Origin: an uncultured Christensenellaceae bacterium | Lineage (GTDB): Bacteria; Bacillota; Clostridia; Christensenellales; CAG-314 | Length of the DNA stretch: 64,000 nt | NCBI GenBank assembly: GCA_910587795.1 | Contig: CAJUNH010000002.1 | Span: 62,001-126,000 of the forward strand | Direction: 5' to 3' | In this document: piece after piece, positions 7,759-17,130 of the stretch | How the letters are laid out: each line of letters opens with the position of its first letter | Position numbering within the stretch: the stretch's first letter is position 1 | Notes under the pieces: generated by a model | Seen by the model: the letters and a program-made list of their open reading frames with translations, nothing else | What the model was told of the DNA's origin: nothing | Database searches by the model: none | Translations under genes and position numbers: made by a program

Positions 7759-10700
7759 TAAAACATCCTCCTTTTAGCAATCCAAGCGGCAAATGCAAGC
7801 ATAGCCGCTGTCGCAGTAACGGAAAACACCACACTGTTTGCCACTTTGCGCGCGCCTTCCAAGTCCGCCTTTGCACCGTTAACTTTTGCTTCTACTTCCG
7901 CAATCTTTACATTAAATGCCGTCAGGTCGAGCTGCTCCTTTTGTTCTGCGGTCAATTTCTCTATCGCGGCTTGTGCCTTTGCAATTTTGTCGATAGCGTC
8001 CTTAACACCGCTTGCGTTTATCGCCGCCGTTACCGCCGCTTTCGCCTGCGTAACTTCTTTGTCCTCATCAGGGGTAGGCGTTAAACTTCCGGCAAGACGG
8101 TCTATTTCCGCTTTGCCTGCCGTTAACGCTTCCGCCACGGCTTGTTTAGTGGCAGCCTTGTCGATTGCCTCCGCCAGACTTGCCGGAGCGGAAACTTTCT
8201 TTTCCGCCGCGTATGCACTAAGCTCGGCTTTTGCGTCTGCCTTGGCTTTATTTAGCGCTATCTCGGCAAGCGCAGCCGCTTTTATTTCGTTAACTTCATC
8301 AATCGTAGCCGCCTCGTCAATTTGCGCGTTTACGTCGGGTGCTTCTACTCCGTTTTCGGTTGCCGCAGCCTCTATTGCCGCTTTTGCATCCGCCTTTGCA
8401 GCCGCAAGAACCCTTATATCCACAAGCGATTTGAGCAACGCTTTTTGTTCGTCGGCGGCAGTTTTATCTTTTGCGTCTCTTAAAGCAAAAGTTTCGCTAG
8501 CCGTCAGCGTGATATTAAATCTCTGCGCGTACGCGTTAACTTCATCAAGAACAGCCGCTTTGTAGTCGATAATTTCTATAACGTCGGCATAAATTTTACG
8601 AATTTTTGCTTCGGTGTCCGTAGCAGGCTTATCCATATCGTTTAAAGGCACTTCCACGCCCTTTTCGCGTGCGTATGCCGTCATTGCCGCGGTAAGTTCT
8701 TCTTTAAGCGCAACACGGTTTTCGTGGTTGAGTTCCCAAACGGCAACCAACGTATTAGTGCCTCCGGGCATTGTTCCGTAATACGTTTCGGTTGTGTCCG
8801 CCTTCGTCCAACGGTATTCTTCGCCGTTTAAAGTCCAACATACAAAATCGTATCCTTCCTTTACGGGGTTTGCGGGTTTATCGAATCTTTCCGCGCTGTT
8901 TAAAGTAATGTCCGTCAAATAAGCTGCTCCGTCGGCGGTAGTACCGCCGTTTAAATCGAATTTAAGCGTACTGGGCAATGCCTTCCAAATACCGACAAGA
9001 GAAATGTTTTTACCCGGCATCGTAGTCCAATCGAACACTTTACCTTCTAAGTTCCAACTAATAAATTCATAGCCTGCGCGTACAGGGTCTGCAGGTTTTA
9101 ATCCGCTGATGTCCGCACCGAATTTTGCCTGAATAGACTCTATCGGTTTATCGCCCGGCTGTTCAAACTTAATCGTGTACAGTTTGTCCGTAATCGTTAC
9201 GCGCAACGTAACAAATTTATCCTCGCCCGTTTGCTCGTCCTTACCCGCAGGATAAGTTATTTTGTCCGTTGCGGAAATTTCGCGCATATCCGCAGTGTTT
9301 ACCCATTTTGCAGTACGGTGTTCGCTTACGGCAAACAATTCCTTTTGTGCGTCGGTTAGCTCCGTTAAAACCTCGTCTAACGTAAACTGCGTTTTGTCGC
9401 GCATTAATACTTCTGTATCGATTATTTCGGTTTTACCGTCGTTTACAACCTCTATTACAACTTTTTTGTAATCGTAACGCCATACGGCATACAAAGTGCA
9501 TTCGTGGTCGACCGTTACTCCGTACTTAGCTTCGTACTCCACGACAGCGCCGCCTTCCGCGGACGTCCAACCCATAAACGTATAACGTTCACGTCTGGTT
9601 TTTTCGCCGTCGTACGGAACCGCAACGGGGTTACGCTCCGTTCCGCTGCGTGTATCGTCATCAACTCCCGTACCGTACACAAACGTAACGGTGTAGGATT
9701 GAACAACCACTGCGTAATAATGAGTGTCCTCGCTTATAATTTTCCAGCCGTTGCTGACAAACGTACCTGTCAGTTCGGGATTTGTCGCCCATCCTTCAAA
9801 TCTATCACCGTATTCCTTCCAGTCGGAGAAATACGTATCAACGCTTTGCAAATTGAAATTCGTCGAAGTTGTGCTTTTTTCGATTTCTACCGTTTCCGTT
9901 TTAGTTCCAAGGTGGAAAATAACGTTGACATACTCTATCTTTTCGAATTGTGCAACAAGAGTTCCCTCTTCGTTGTCTAGTTTTTCTAAGGTAGAGCGAT
10001 AAATAATGCCGCCTTTCTTTAAATACGTCGTACCGTTATCCAACAGCCAGCCCAGGAACTTGTAGCCTTCTTTAACAGGATCGTTAACGTCTATCGAATA
10101 GGAAGTACTTGTCCTTGCTATTTCCGCAGTGTGCACCGTTTCTCCCTCTACGACAAAGTGTAACGAATATCCGTCAAATTTCCACTGAGCCGTAATTACG
10201 GTGTCTGCCGTAATATCGATAGTAGAGCCGCAAGAAACAATCGTTTCATCTTGCCCGACGGTAAATCCCTTCAAAACGTAACCTTGCTTTGCTGCGCTGC
10301 TTTGACTAGGCAATCTGTATTTTTGTCCTACGCCGCCTTTAATATCGTTTTTATACGTATCGCTGTTAAATTCGCCGCCGTTAGCATCAAAGCGAATAGT
10401 AACGGACTGCGTCAATTCCGCCGTTAATACAAGGTTATCCTTAATGTTTGTAGAATTACCTGCGACGTATAAAGTATCGCCGCTTTTCCATCCAAGAAAA
10501 TACTCGTCTTCGCCGACTTGATAATCGGTAAAAATTTCGCTTACATCGGGTGCTTTCCAATAATTAAGTCCGCTGCTGTTTTTCGTATAAGATTTTACAA
10601 CGTCTTCTTTGCCGTCCATTCGATAAGTAACGTCAATACAGTTGTAATCCCACACCGCTTTTAACGTAATGTTTTCCGTTAGGTTAATAGCTGCACCGAC

Positions 10701-11912
10701 AGGAAGAATTTCGCCTTCGCCGTTTACCTGCCAGCCCGCAAACTTATAGTTAGCAAGAGTAAACGCACATACGGGCAAATAATAGTCGCCGTAATCTCGC
10801 GTAACGTTTTCCATTACGCCCGCCGCTTCGGTATGTACCTTATCAAAAGAAACCGTTGCCGTTTCGCCTTGTACGTACTCTGTTAACGCATAAAATTCAA
10901 ATTGATATTTTGTAGTATCCGTCGGCAGACTTGCCGCCAACTGAAAGTTAGAACTGCTGAAATAAATATACTTGTTTCCTTTTAAATAAAATCTATAGGG
11001 AACGTTTTCTAATGTTGTAAATTGCAAGGACGCAGACGAACTGCTGCTTTCGGCAGAAATGAAATTTCCGTTTGCGCCAAGATACTTGCCTTTGGCTTTA
11101 TCGCCTACAAAGCAAAAGTTAATTTGGTTTGCTGAAGTACGCGTAGCCGTCCACACAACAAGGGCTTCATTGGTATTTTTAACCTCTAGGTCCAAATATT
11201 TGCCGTCGCTAAAAATATCGTATGCCGCGCCGAAACCGCCGGAACTTGTAGCACCCAGCGCAGTAAGCTTTGTTCCGGTGTTTCCAACCAAAATACCGGT
11301 TACCGATTCACCAACGGTAAGCTCCGTCAACGAAGTCTTTGTGTAGCGCATTTCGGCTCCGCCTGTCGCCGCTTGCCGTACAAAAATTAAAAACTTCGTA
11401 GAATCCCAATCATCCATAGCATATCCGGAATTACTTCCAACAACCGCTCTGCCGTTAGTTGCATATAAATAGTTAGTGCTGCCGTCCAACGTACTTGCCG
11501 AATTACTTAAAGATACGCTGTTGTATGCATAAAGCTTATTATAGCTTGCGGAAGCAAGCGATTCGATCTCAACGTCGGTATCGCCGGCACTTACGATTTT
11601 CCACAGCAATTTATTGTCAACGTTGGTTTTTGACGCGTCGATTTTAGTATCGTTATCCTGCAAATAAACTTCCGTAACAGTAACAGAACTGCCCGACGCC
11701 GTCATAGCATAATAGCCAGTGCCTGATTTATGCACTATCATCGCTACGTCGGCAGCAGGAATATTTTTTTCCGCGGACAACACGTAATCGTACATTTCCG
11801 CGGCTTGCGCAGGGGGGGGCGTTGCAGCGGACAGCGCAACGGCAAGCAGCAACGCGGAAAAACAAACTACTGCCAATGTTACTTTTAGCAATAGGTTTAT
11901 TTTCTTTGCCAT
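7758..11912 (-). CDS. Large surface protein with InlB-type B-repeats and helical stalk
   Basis: A 1384-residue exported protein. The signal peptide (1-37) ends PPPAQA-A. The N-terminal region (about 40-360) is beta-rich, with repeated GKYLG and NKYIYF patterns, and is unassigned. About eight or nine InlB B-repeat (Listeria-Bacteroides repeat) units of 70-90 residues follow (about 360-1070), recognisable by YxFxGWxxxG and LxAxW endings (for example YKFLGWLLDNG and CTLYAVWRYD). An Ala/Lys/Glu-rich helical stalk (about 1070-1350) precedes a C-terminal transmembrane helix (SVTATAAMLAFAAWIAKRRMF). No LPxTG sortase signal is present, so anchoring is by the helix. Such proteins commonly mediate adhesion. 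The ribosome binding site is AAGGAGG. A run of eight C falls in codons for Pro32-34 (see findings). Confidence 0.88.
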   Translation of the reverse strand: MAKKINLLLKVTLAVVCFSALLLAVALSAATPPPAQAAEMYDYVLSAEKNIPAADVAMIVHKSGTGYYAMTASGSSVTVTEVYLQDNDTKIDASKTNVDNKLLWKIVSAGDTDVEIESLASASYNKLYAYNSVSLSNSASTLDGSTNYLYATNGRAVVGSNSGYAMDDWDSTKFLIFVRQAATGGAEMRYTKTSLTELTVGESVTGILVGNTGTKLTALGATSSGGFGAAYDIFSDGKYLDLEVKNTNEALVVWTATRTSANQINFCFVGDKAKGKYLGANGNFISAESSSSSASLQFTTLENVPYRFYLKGNKYIYFSSSNFQLAASLPTDTTKYQFEFYALTEYVQGETATVSFDKVHTEAAGVMENVTRDYGDYYLPVCAFTLANYKFAGWQVNGEGEILPVGAAINLTENITLKAVWDYNCIDVTYRMDGKEDVVKSYTKNSSGLNYWKAPDVSEIFTDYQVGEDEYFLGWKSGDTLYVAGNSTNIKDNLVLTAELTQSVTIRFDANGGEFNSDTYKNDIKGGVGQKYRLPSQSSAAKQGYVLKGFTVGQDETIVSCGSTIDITADTVITAQWKFDGYSLHFVVEGETVHTAEIARTSTSYSIDVNDPVKEGYKFLGWLLDNGTTYLKKGGIIYRSTLEKLDNEEGTLVAQFEKIEYVNVIFHLGTKTETVEIEKSTTSTNFNLQSVDTYFSDWKEYGDRFEGWATNPELTGTFVSNGWKIISEDTHYYAVVVQSYTVTFVYGTGVDDDTRSGTERNPVAVPYDGEKTRRERYTFMGWTSAEGGAVVEYEAKYGVTVDHECTLYAVWRYDYKKVVIEVVNDGKTEIIDTEVLMRDKTQFTLDEVLTELTDAQKELFAVSEHRTAKWVNTADMREISATDKITYPAGKDEQTGEDKFVTLRVTITDKLYTIKFEQPGDKPIESIQAKFGADISGLKPADPVRAGYEFISWNLEGKVFDWTTMPGKNISLVGIWKALPSTLKFDLNGGTTADGAAYLTDITLNSAERFDKPANPVKEGYDFVCWTLNGEEYRWTKADTTETYYGTMPGGTNTLVAVWELNHENRVALKEELTAAMTAYAREKGVEVPLNDMDKPATDTEAKIRKIYADVIEIIDYKAAVLDEVNAYAQRFNITLTASETFALRDAKDKTAADEQKALLKSLVDIRVLAAAKADAKAAIEAAATENGVEAPDVNAQIDEAATIDEVNEIKAAALAEIALNKAKADAKAELSAYAAEKKVSAPASLAEAIDKAATKQAVAEALTAGKAEIDRLAGSLTPTPDEDKEVTQAKAAVTAAINASGVKDAIDKIAKAQAAIEKLTAEQKEQLDLTAFNVKIAEVEAKVNGAKADLEGARKVANSVVFSVTATAAMLAFAAWIAKRRMF
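11812..11819 (-). repeat. C8 homopolymer in the surface protein coding region
   Basis: Eight consecutive C on the coding strand encode Pro32-Pro34 just before the signal peptidase site. It is one of only two G/C runs of eight or more that I found in the window. Confidence 0.85.
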
Positions 11913-12031
11913 AATAATTCCTCCTTAAATAAATCTTCTTCCTCATGTTTAACGCAATAAATGCGGTAAATTAAATAATAAAAAATACGCCTTGCAAAAC
12001 AGCCGATATATTTAGCCATTTCAACAAAGCG

Positions 12032-12077
12032 ATACTATTTTTAGTATATTACTAATGTTGAGTATTAAAAAATACTC
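12032..12077 (-). repeat. Two short inverted repeats in the leader of the 1384-residue protein gene
   Basis: ATACTA-TTTT-TAGTAT (12032-12047) and GAGTATT-AAAA-AATACTC (12060-12077) are perfect inverted repeats with 4-base spacers, 12 bases apart, inside the predicted 5' leader. They could form RNA hairpins or bind a dimeric regulator. Role unknown. Confidence 0.5.
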
Positions 12078-12124
12078 GCTCATTTTAATATTTTTTTATT
12101 ACGTTATAGGCTAAATCTATACTA

Positions 12125-12154
12125 ATTTTACTACACAGACGGAAAGATTGTCAA
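12125..12154 (-). promoter_or_regulatory. Promoter of the 1384-residue surface protein unit
   Basis: On the minus strand a perfect TTGACA (12149-12154) and TAAAAT (12125-12130) are separated by 18 bases. The predicted leader is about 205 bases. Confidence 0.65.
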
Positions 12155-12475
12155 ATATTATTTAAAAAAAGTAAAGTTTTTTTAAAATAAATTGCCGATA
12201 TATCGCACAATTATGTTTTTTTGTACTATTTGCGCAGAATAAGCGATCTAAAAACAACGAAATAAAATTTGCGGCATCACTATTAGGACTTGAATACAAA
12301 CGGAAGTCAAATTATTTTTTACAGCTTGACGGCTTACTTTTTATTACAGGACGTTTCGTCTGCGCTTTAAGTTCAGCATTATAGTAACGCCATCGGCTGA
12401 CGGCATTTAAAGCGTTACATTCGGCAAAATACGTAAGTTTTAAAAACAAATAAGTTAACTTCCGCAATAATTAAA

Positions 12476-12522
12476 AGATAACCTGCGTTTTTTTTTATAA
12501 CTATTTGCAGTTATCTGTTTTT
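12476..12522 (+). terminator. Terminator-like hairpin on the plus strand without an upstream gene
   Basis: AGATAACCTGC (12476-12486) pairs with GCAGTTATCT (12507-12516) with one bulged base and is followed by GTTTTTT. No plus-strand gene precedes it. It may end an unannotated RNA or be fortuitous. Confidence 0.35.
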
Positions 12523-12620
12523 TGAAAATAATATACTTAATATTAAAATTTTAAAAAAGCTTACCTTATTGCAAACGAAATACCCGACAGACAGATTTAG
12601 AAATAAACTTACGCTTTTGC

Positions 12621-12650
12621 AAAAAAACCCGTGCGGGATGCACAGGTTTT
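12621..12650 (-). terminator. Terminator of the 25-kb protease-Opp operon
   Basis: On the minus strand AAACCTGTGC pairs with GCACGGGTTT (one G-T pair) around a 5-base loop, followed by a T run. It starts 18 bases after the stop of the 1484-residue lipoprotein gene. The A/T runs on both sides make it potentially bidirectional. Confidence 0.85.
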
Positions 12651-12667
12651 TTTTATTGCTGTTAAAA

Positions 12668-15600
12668 CTAATCTTCTACAAAGGTTACTTGACGGGACAA
12701 GTCTTTTCCAAAGTCTTCCAAACGATACCTAAACGCATACGTATTGCCGTCTTCGTCGTAGGCAATCATCATCAATGCGTTTTCCACTGCGTAAGCGTCG
12801 TTGATGATACCTGTAGAACTATCCTTATTGTGCGCCACTTGTACGCGTAACGAAGCAAACGTCAGTTTTTTGCCCGTAATTAATCCGTAGAAATTTGTAT
12901 TGTTGAGGATTGTTTGAACCTGAGGATTATTTATATCGGTGTACTCGTAAATCAATCCGCGGTAATCGCCTATATCTCCGCCTACTTCTGCAAACTTAGT
13001 AAAGTCCAACTTAGACAATAAGCTAAACGGCAAGTCCATTGTAAATGCCTTTTTGCTAACGCCTGCGGGCGTTGTGGTAACAAGAGTGCCCGAAAGCTTT
13101 CCTAGCTGTACTTTAAACGTAAACACGTATTTTTCCAAGATGTCCGTATCGTTAGAGGACATACCGTCGGGTTTGTACAGCGCAAAACGGAATTTGCCCG
13201 TGTTGGTATTCTTATCGTACTTAAAGTTAAGGCTTGCAAGCGCGCTTGCCAAATCCTTATTTTGATTGCGCGTGTTTTCGTAAAGCGTTTCGGGAGTGAC
13301 CTCGTTGCCGTTAATGACGTAGCACAGATCCACCGACTGCGTGTTAAAGCTCATACCAAAGGATTGTTCAAAAGTTATTTGGTTAAGCAAACGCTTTACG
13401 TAGCTTTCGCCGACGTACGGAGTGTACGTAACTTCCGCGGCGCGGCTGTCCAACATTGTGCTGCCGCCCTTTGCGTAAACGCGTACAAGATACGTGCGTC
13501 CGACAGGGAAATCGCTTGCGGCAAAAGTAAGCGTTTGAGATGAGATGTCGTAAACCTTTGTTGCTACGTCTGCCGGTTTGGTATTAGTAACCGCATACAC
13601 TTCCACACGGTAATTGCTGCTGTCTCCCGTAATGGTCAGCGTGCTTGCCGCAAGGTCTATTGTAACTTGCGGAGTTGCCACGCGGGAAAGCTTGCACAAT
13701 TCGATATCCAGTTTTGCCGACTCGGGGGCGTTAATCCAGTTAACGTTGTCGCCCACGGCAACAAGAGATATTGTGTAATTGTACAGCTGATCGTCGAGAA
13801 CAAGCGTTGCGTCGAGCTCTTTAAGATTGGTTCCGCTTGTTACGTTGGGATACGACTTAATAAGTTCGCAGTCCAGTCCGTTTTTGCGGTAAACGTTAAG
13901 AATGTAGCCGGATGCGTTTGCAATATCGTCAAAGACCAAAACGCCGTTGTCGTCCACGCTGAAATAATAGTTGTTGCTTAGTTGATGTTTAAGCGTAGAG
14001 GGACGCTCTGCGTCCGGATTTTTAATTACGGAAGGCAACGTGAAGGAAACCGTATCGTAATTAAATCGGGAATATCCGCTAAACGGCTTGTAGTGTTCGC
14101 CGCCGGAACCTCTTACGTGAATATTTCCGGAATAGTAAATTTCGTACAGCTTACCCGATGAAAGTTCCACCGAAACAAATTCCAGTTCCACCGTCCAACG
14201 GTAAGAGTTGTTAAACCCTAAGCTGCTGCCCGCCTGACGTTCCAAATAATTTTCCGATCCGGAATAACGCGCTATTACCGCAGAAAGCTGTTCCATATAA
14301 TCCGCTTTGCCGTAGTATTTGCCGTCCTTTCCTTCGTAGAACCAGTTTGCGCTGAGCATTTGGTTAATGGGCAGAATCCAACTTATCCATTCGTTGTATT
14401 TTTCCACGTCGTCGTCGACAAACGCGCTGTCTAACGGATATACCGTGTACGTACCGTTACTGCCCTTGTATGCAACGTACGGATTACCGCCTACAAAATA
14501 TATATAATGGTCGCCCGTAATCCAGGTTACGTTATTTGTATGTTTGTAAACGTCGGCATGTTCGCCGAACACTCCGCCTAACTCGTCGTAGTCGTCGTAA
14601 ACAAATTTGTCGGTGTAAGTAAAGTTACTGCCCGTGGCTGTAAGCGCAGCGCTAAGTCTGTCCAAACTTCCGTCCGTCTTTGCTTCGCCGGGGGCGATAA
14701 ACTGTTCCTGAGCTTTTTGCGGAATTGCAACTTCGTTAGGATTTTGATTAAGAATAACGACTTCCTTGACGTAGTATTCCAACCAACCGTCATAGTCCTC
14801 GATATAGCTTGCCGCAACAACCTTAACAACCTTGCCGCCGTTCATATAAATACGGATATAGGCGTACGTTTCGGTTTCTTCCGCTTCGGGATACACTAAG
14901 TCCAAATCGCCGAAAATCAACTGTCCCAAAGCCTTAGTTGCAGCAGCCGTACCGTTAAACTCAAAGTATCCGCCCGTTGCACTGAACTCAAACTTATCTA
15001 CGTATTCCGCCATCAGTTTAAGCAACGGAGCAGGTTGCGTGCAGTTGTAAAGTATTGCTCCGCCCGCTTCGATACCTAACAAATACTGATTGTAGTTATA
15101 ATTGTTTTTGTAACTGTACAGATTGCAATATACGTCGTAGCCGTAATTGCTGTTGGGTACTGCCAAGAACAATGCGCCCGTTGCAGAATCGTACTGATAG
15201 TAGCAGGTTTTGTTATCTATTACAACACTGCCGAAATTATCGTGATTGTGCATTGTGTGAATAATTGAGGACGTTTGACCGTAGAAATTACTTGCCATTG
15301 TGTAATAACCTGTAAATACGGTTAAATCCCTTAATGCCTGCGCAAGCTGCTCTTTGGTGTATGCCACGCCGTCGCTCACGACGTTGTTACGGTTGGGGTC
15401 GTTGGGGTCCAGTATAGGATATAACGACGCGGCGCCGGGGTCTTCTTTATCCAAAAGTTCTTTAAATTCCGTTTTAAGATTTTTTAATACCGTCACGTCG
15501 CCGATACCGCTGACGGAAATACTATGCTTGTAGTAATAGTACGTAACAGCAACGCCCGTACCGCCGATAGAGGTTGTGTCCGTAACTACGGAATCCGCCT

Positions 15601-17122
15601 CGATACCGATTAATACGCCTTGTTCGTTAAAGATAAGCGCAAAAGACGTGTACGTACAATCGAAATCGCCCGTATAGCCTGACGTATTACCCAAAACAAG
15701 CTGTCCGGCTTCGTCGGCATAATTTATTTCGTCATTGTTAATTGCGTTCCATTTGCCGTCGTAATAATAGAATTTGGACGGGTCCAAAGTTGCAATTTTG
15801 TTTGCGGTAATAATATAAAAGTAGTCCGCAAGTTTACTTTCGGCAATCGTGTTAAACGAGTATCCGCCTGACGGCGTTTGTTGGAAAATAGTAAAACTGC
15901 CTTCGTCGTAGGAAAACGCATAAGTATTTAACAGCAGCAACTCTCCGGTAGAAGAATCGACATAAAAATTACCGTCCTCGTCCTGTGCGGGTCCGCGCAT
16001 ACCGATAGATTCGCCGTCGTATGCAAGACCGTTTTTCATTGCCCAAACAAGATGTTCCGCGTCGTTTTCGTCCAGTACGGTTACACGCGTATTGTACAAA
16101 GCATTAAAATTTACAAAGTTTACTTTTTCCATTAAAGCTTTAATCTGCGCTTTGCTGTCTTCCGTAATATTAAATTGCGGAGTCCATTTTGCGTATAAAG
16201 TAACGTTATTCGTAGGCTCGTACGGGAAAGTTACCGCTTTGCCTGTTAAAGCTTCGTTGGCGAACCAACCTTCAAACGTAGCGTTTTCCTTAGTAGTTAC
16301 GGGAGACTCAGCTATTACGTCCTCCGCTTTTACCGTTATATCCGCTACCGGCGTACCGCCGTTGGTGTTAAACGTAACGGTAAATTCTTCCTGTTCCACC
16401 ACCCTCCATTTAGCGTACAGAGTACAGTCGCTCTGCGGATAAAACGGGAACGTTACGGGGGAACCCTCACATTGTTCAGTCAAATACCAACCCGCAAATT
16501 CGTAATCCGCACGAACGGTTACGGGAGAAGTTTCTATTACCGAAACGGTTTGAGCGACAACCGTAGTACCGCCCATAACGTTAAACCTTACGGTGTACTT
16601 CTGCGCGGGCGTTTCTCCCAAGCTCCACTTTGCATACAGCGTTACATCTTTTGTTACAGCGTAGGGAAAGGCAATAGCTTTGCCGCTTAATTCTTCATTT
16701 TCAAACCATCCCTCAAACGTATAACCCTCGCGCTCGGTTTTGGGCTCGGCGGTAATTTCCGCCGTATTCTGTGCGGGAACACGGGTGCCGCCGTTTGTTT
16801 CAAATTCTACAATGTGTTTTTCCGCAGGATTAGGAGACGTGCCTACGGGAGACCATTTTGCGTACAAAGTTATATCCGCCGTTACAACGTACGGGAAAGT
16901 AACCGGACTGCCAGCCAATGCCTTGTTGTCGAACCAGCCTTCAAACATATAACCTTCGCGCTCGGTTTCGGGCGTTATGCTGATAAGTCCCGTCTTTTGC
17001 GCTTCCACAGCGGTACCGCCGTTTGTTTCAAACGTGACTGTATAAACGGCATTGCACGCCGCAATAACAAGCGACAGACACATAACGACAGTCAAAACCG
17101 CAATTAGTAATTTTTTATTCAT
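12668..17122 (-). CDS. Very large lipoprotein with four InlB-type B-repeats
   Basis: A 1484-residue secreted lipoprotein, the last gene of the protease-Opp operon. The signal peptide ends at the lipobox LVIAAC. Four consecutive B-repeats of about 75 residues follow (roughly 27-315), each with VxFxTNGGTxV, GYxFEGWFxNxxL and VTLYAKW. The next 770 residues are rich in Tyr, Asn and Asp and carry recurring YYYDGKW/YYQYDSATGALFLA-type strands; I cannot assign them. Around 1090-1290 there are two fibronectin type III-like segments (GYILNVYRKNG, YRVEVYAVTN). The C-terminus is globular with no transmembrane helix, so only the lipid anchors it. The ribosome binding site is TTAGGAGG, with an 8-base gap from the preceding gene. 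Binding or adhesion of extracellular macromolecules is likely but inferred. Confidence 0.88.
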   Translation of the reverse strand: MNKKLLIAVLTVVMCLSLVIAACNAVYTVTFETNGGTAVEAQKTGLISITPETEREGYMFEGWFDNKALAGSPVTFPYVVTADITLYAKWSPVGTSPNPAEKHIVEFETNGGTRVPAQNTAEITAEPKTEREGYTFEGWFENEELSGKAIAFPYAVTKDVTLYAKWSLGETPAQKYTVRFNVMGGTTVVAQTVSVIETSPVTVRADYEFAGWYLTEQCEGSPVTFPFYPQSDCTLYAKWRVVEQEEFTVTFNTNGGTPVADITVKAEDVIAESPVTTKENATFEGWFANEALTGKAVTFPYEPTNNVTLYAKWTPQFNITEDSKAQIKALMEKVNFVNFNALYNTRVTVLDENDAEHLVWAMKNGLAYDGESIGMRGPAQDEDGNFYVDSSTGELLLLNTYAFSYDEGSFTIFQQTPSGGYSFNTIAESKLADYFYIITANKIATLDPSKFYYYDGKWNAINNDEINYADEAGQLVLGNTSGYTGDFDCTYTSFALIFNEQGVLIGIEADSVVTDTTSIGGTGVAVTYYYYKHSISVSGIGDVTVLKNLKTEFKELLDKEDPGAASLYPILDPNDPNRNNVVSDGVAYTKEQLAQALRDLTVFTGYYTMASNFYGQTSSIIHTMHNHDNFGSVVIDNKTCYYQYDSATGALFLAVPNSNYGYDVYCNLYSYKNNYNYNQYLLGIEAGGAILYNCTQPAPLLKLMAEYVDKFEFSATGGYFEFNGTAAATKALGQLIFGDLDLVYPEAEETETYAYIRIYMNGGKVVKVVAASYIEDYDGWLEYYVKEVVILNQNPNEVAIPQKAQEQFIAPGEAKTDGSLDRLSAALTATGSNFTYTDKFVYDDYDELGGVFGEHADVYKHTNNVTWITGDHYIYFVGGNPYVAYKGSNGTYTVYPLDSAFVDDDVEKYNEWISWILPINQMLSANWFYEGKDGKYYGKADYMEQLSAVIARYSGSENYLERQAGSSLGFNNSYRWTVELEFVSVELSSGKLYEIYYSGNIHVRGSGGEHYKPFSGYSRFNYDTVSFTLPSVIKNPDAERPSTLKHQLSNNYYFSVDDNGVLVFDDIANASGYILNVYRKNGLDCELIKSYPNVTSGTNLKELDATLVLDDQLYNYTISLVAVGDNVNWINAPESAKLDIELCKLSRVATPQVTIDLAASTLTITGDSSNYRVEVYAVTNTKPADVATKVYDISSQTLTFAASDFPVGRTYLVRVYAKGGSTMLDSRAAEVTYTPYVGESYVKRLLNQITFEQSFGMSFNTQSVDLCYVINGNEVTPETLYENTRNQNKDLASALASLNFKYDKNTNTGKFRFALYKPDGMSSNDTDILEKYVFTFKVQLGKLSGTLVTTTPAGVSKKAFTMDLPFSLLSKLDFTKFAEVGGDIGDYRGLIYEYTDINNPQVQTILNNTNFYGLITGKKLTFASLRVQVAHNKDSSTGIINDAYAVENALMMIAYDEDGNTYAFRYRLEDFGKDLSRQVTFVED

Positions 17123-17130
17123 AATTCCTC

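Larger units (their letters stand above)
11913..12667. other. AT-rich intergenic region between surface protein units
   Basis: A 755-base stretch without a supportable gene. It holds the promoter and roughly 200-base leader of the 1384-residue protein gene, with two small hairpins in that leader. A possible plus-strand hairpin pair lies at 12384-12522, and the terminator of the 25-kb operon is at 12621-12650. The stretch 12155-12380 shows nothing recognisable. Confidence 0.6.

Noticed and set aside
7846..8565. A 239-codon plus-strand frame rich in Ala and Ser opposite the helical stalk of the 1384-residue protein
   Set aside because: It is the antisense of Ala/Lys-rich repeats; biased composition keeps the reverse frame open. 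No ribosome binding site.
12391..12411. A riboswitch or T-box in the long intergenic regions
   Set aside because: I looked for known core motifs (T-box TGGNACCGCG, c-di-GMP and other riboswitch cores) by eye and saw none.
12569..12850. A 93-codon plus-strand frame over the terminator of the large operon
   Set aside because: It runs across the intrinsic terminator and into the antisense of the 1484-residue lipoprotein.
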